In this document: one piece after another, positions 63,596 through 64,000 of the stretch
Numbering within the stretch: position 1 is the stretch's first letter
Layout of the letters: every line of letters begins with the position of its first letter
Source: Chthoniobacterales bacterium
GTDB taxonomy: Bacteria; Verrucomicrobiota; Verrucomicrobiia; Chthoniobacterales; JACTMZ01
Assembly: GCA_018402585.1 (NCBI GenBank)
Contig: JAGYIO010000001.1
Span: forward strand, 372,001-436,000
Length of the DNA stretch: 64,000 bases
Direction of reading: 5' to 3'
Position numbers and translations under genes: made by a program
The notes under the pieces: model-generated
What the model saw: the letters and a program-made list of their open reading frames with translations, nothing else
Told to the model about the DNA's origin: nothing
The model's database searches: none

Positions 63596-63660
63596 ACGCT
63601 TTTTGATACAGTTTACTGCATCGCATAACCCGACGAATCCGGACGAATCCGGACGAATTT
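63596..63660. promoter_or_regulatory. Candidate integrase arm sites and repeats
   Basis: ACGCTTTTTGATAC (63596-63609) matches ACGCTTTTGATAC near attL. At 63632-63660 GACGAAT occurs three times at exactly 10-base steps (GACGAATCCGGACGAATCCG and so on), one turn of the helix. The block lies between the integrase start and attR and may bind integrase or excisionase, or repress the int promoter. The remaining 100 bases to attR hold no gene. Confidence 0.5.
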
Positions 63661-63767
63661 CTGGATTCCAGTCAAGGTCCGTTAGTTCTGTAAGATCAAG
63701 GACTTTTGATGTAATTCAGTGAGAATCTAGCGGCTTGCATCATTTTCTGTCATGTTCAAAACATCAA

Positions 63768-63806
63768 ATTACGAATCAGCTGCTCTACCAACTGAGCTAC
63801 GTCGGC
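63768..63806 (-). tRNA. tRNA-Thr(CGT), 5' half (split gene), with attR core
   Basis: The minus strand reads GCCGACGTAGCTCAGTTGGT, AGAGC and then the core CAGCTGATTCGTAAT, which covers the anticodon CGT. After that the sequence (TTGATGTTTTGAACATG) is no longer tRNA. The core ATTACGAATCAGCTG at 63768-63782 equals 53713-53727. Confidence 0.9.
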
Positions 63807-63898
63807 GCGAAAGGGCAAAAATATCGGTCTTCCTGCGTGCTTGGCAAGCCCTGCCTCTTGCCACCGACCCCCGGCCTCGGCATAGTAAAGGGTTCTTC

Positions 63899-64000
63899 AT
63901 GGAAACCTTGCTCCGACTCTTGCAACAGGACGCCAACACGTCCCGCGAGGACCTCGCGCGCCTCCTCCATCTTTCGGTCGAAGAGACCAACACCCGCATC
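63899..64000 (+). CDS. Start of a probable Lrp/AsnC-type regulator
   Basis: 34 codons before the right edge: METLLRLLQQDANTSREDLA followed by RLLHLSVEETNTRI. This looks like the first helices of the Lrp/AsnC helix-turn-helix domain. AAAGGG about 7 bases before the ATG fits a ribosome binding site. Too short for certainty. Confidence 0.6.
   Translation, partial: METLLRLLQQDANTSREDLARLLHLSVEETNTRI

Larger units (their letters stand above)
53713..63782. mobile_element. Integrative mobilizable element in tRNA-Thr(CGT)
   Basis: About 10.06 kb bounded by the 15-bp core repeats. It carries an integrase (62377-63561), an excisionase-like gene, a MobF relaxase, a DUF3987 protein with iteron repeats, unknown proteins, a C39-like protease and a tRNA-Thr(CGT). 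No conjugation (type IV secretion) genes are present, so it would need a helper to transfer. Insertion splits the host tRNA instead of rebuilding it, because the element side of attR does not continue the tRNA. Confidence 0.88.

Noticed and set aside
53679..63806. Trans-spliced split tRNA
   Set aside because: Split tRNAs joined in trans are known from archaea; here the break matches an integrase core and the element carries a substitute, so simple disruption is the better reading.
1..64000. CRISPR arrays
   Set aside because: No series of equal direct repeats with unique spacers occurs; the tandem units at 57928 and 63632 are contiguous without spacers.

Overview
The window reads as chromosomal DNA of a GC-rich Gram-negative bacterium, most likely a member of the Verrucomicrobiota. 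This rests on the combination of DUF1501/DUF1800-type genes, a DUF4159 protein with a TonB-like N-terminus, urate oxidase, a REP-associated transposase with its repeats, and many short intergenic hairpin repeats. No rRNA is present, so the assignment is an inference. Coding is dense, operons with 1-4 base stop/start overlaps are common, and most genes are housekeeping.

Layout. 1-9.7 kb: the end of ahcY, urate oxidase, an aldo/keto reductase, tatD, a frameshifted IS4-type transposase between 60-bp direct repeats, and a minus-strand operon DJ-1 relic / small lipoprotein / coaD / yceD / rpmF / plsX / fabH. 9.7-18.5 kb: an accessory stretch bounded by a 20-bp piece of the tRNA-Asp 3' end at 9708 and the intact tRNA-Asp at 18377. 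It holds an LmbU-like protein, a HTH protein, an AbiEi/AbiEii toxin-antitoxin pair with a promoter/operator, a galK / sulfatase-maturase / galM cluster, and a decayed DUF1501/DUF1800 pair. 18.5-53.6 kb: core genes (hemL with an ECF sigma/anti-sigma pair, a GH-GT2 fusion, queA, periplasmic-type chorismate mutase, tadA, rpe, folC, accD, comF, GT9, a TlpA-like protein, a SET methyltransferase, an O-antigen-ligase-like protein, fabD, nadA, a broken RAYT, ybaB/dnaX, purH, upp, folD, a polyamine-type ABC transporter without an ATPase gene, avtA).

53.7-63.8 kb: the most interesting part is an integrative mobilizable element of about 10.06 kb. It carries a tyrosine integrase, an excisionase-like protein, a MobF relaxase/helicase, a damaged DUF3987 protein beside repeated 9-bp iterons, and cargo that includes a secreted C39-like protease. 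It sits in the anticodon loop of a tRNA-Thr(CGT) gene and splits that gene into two halves 10 kb apart. Just inside its left end it carries a different, complete tRNA-Thr(CGT), which would replace the lost function. A 15-bp core (ATTACGAATCAGCTG) is duplicated at both ends. The window ends in the start of a probable Lrp/AsnC-type regulator.

Several families of short palindromic repeats are scattered between genes; one family flanks the broken RAYT and another flanks the transposase relic. Several genes are interrupted (IS4 transposase, DJ-1, DUF1501, DUF3987, RAYT). Some of these lesions fall in homopolymer runs, so sequencing error cannot be excluded from sequence alone.
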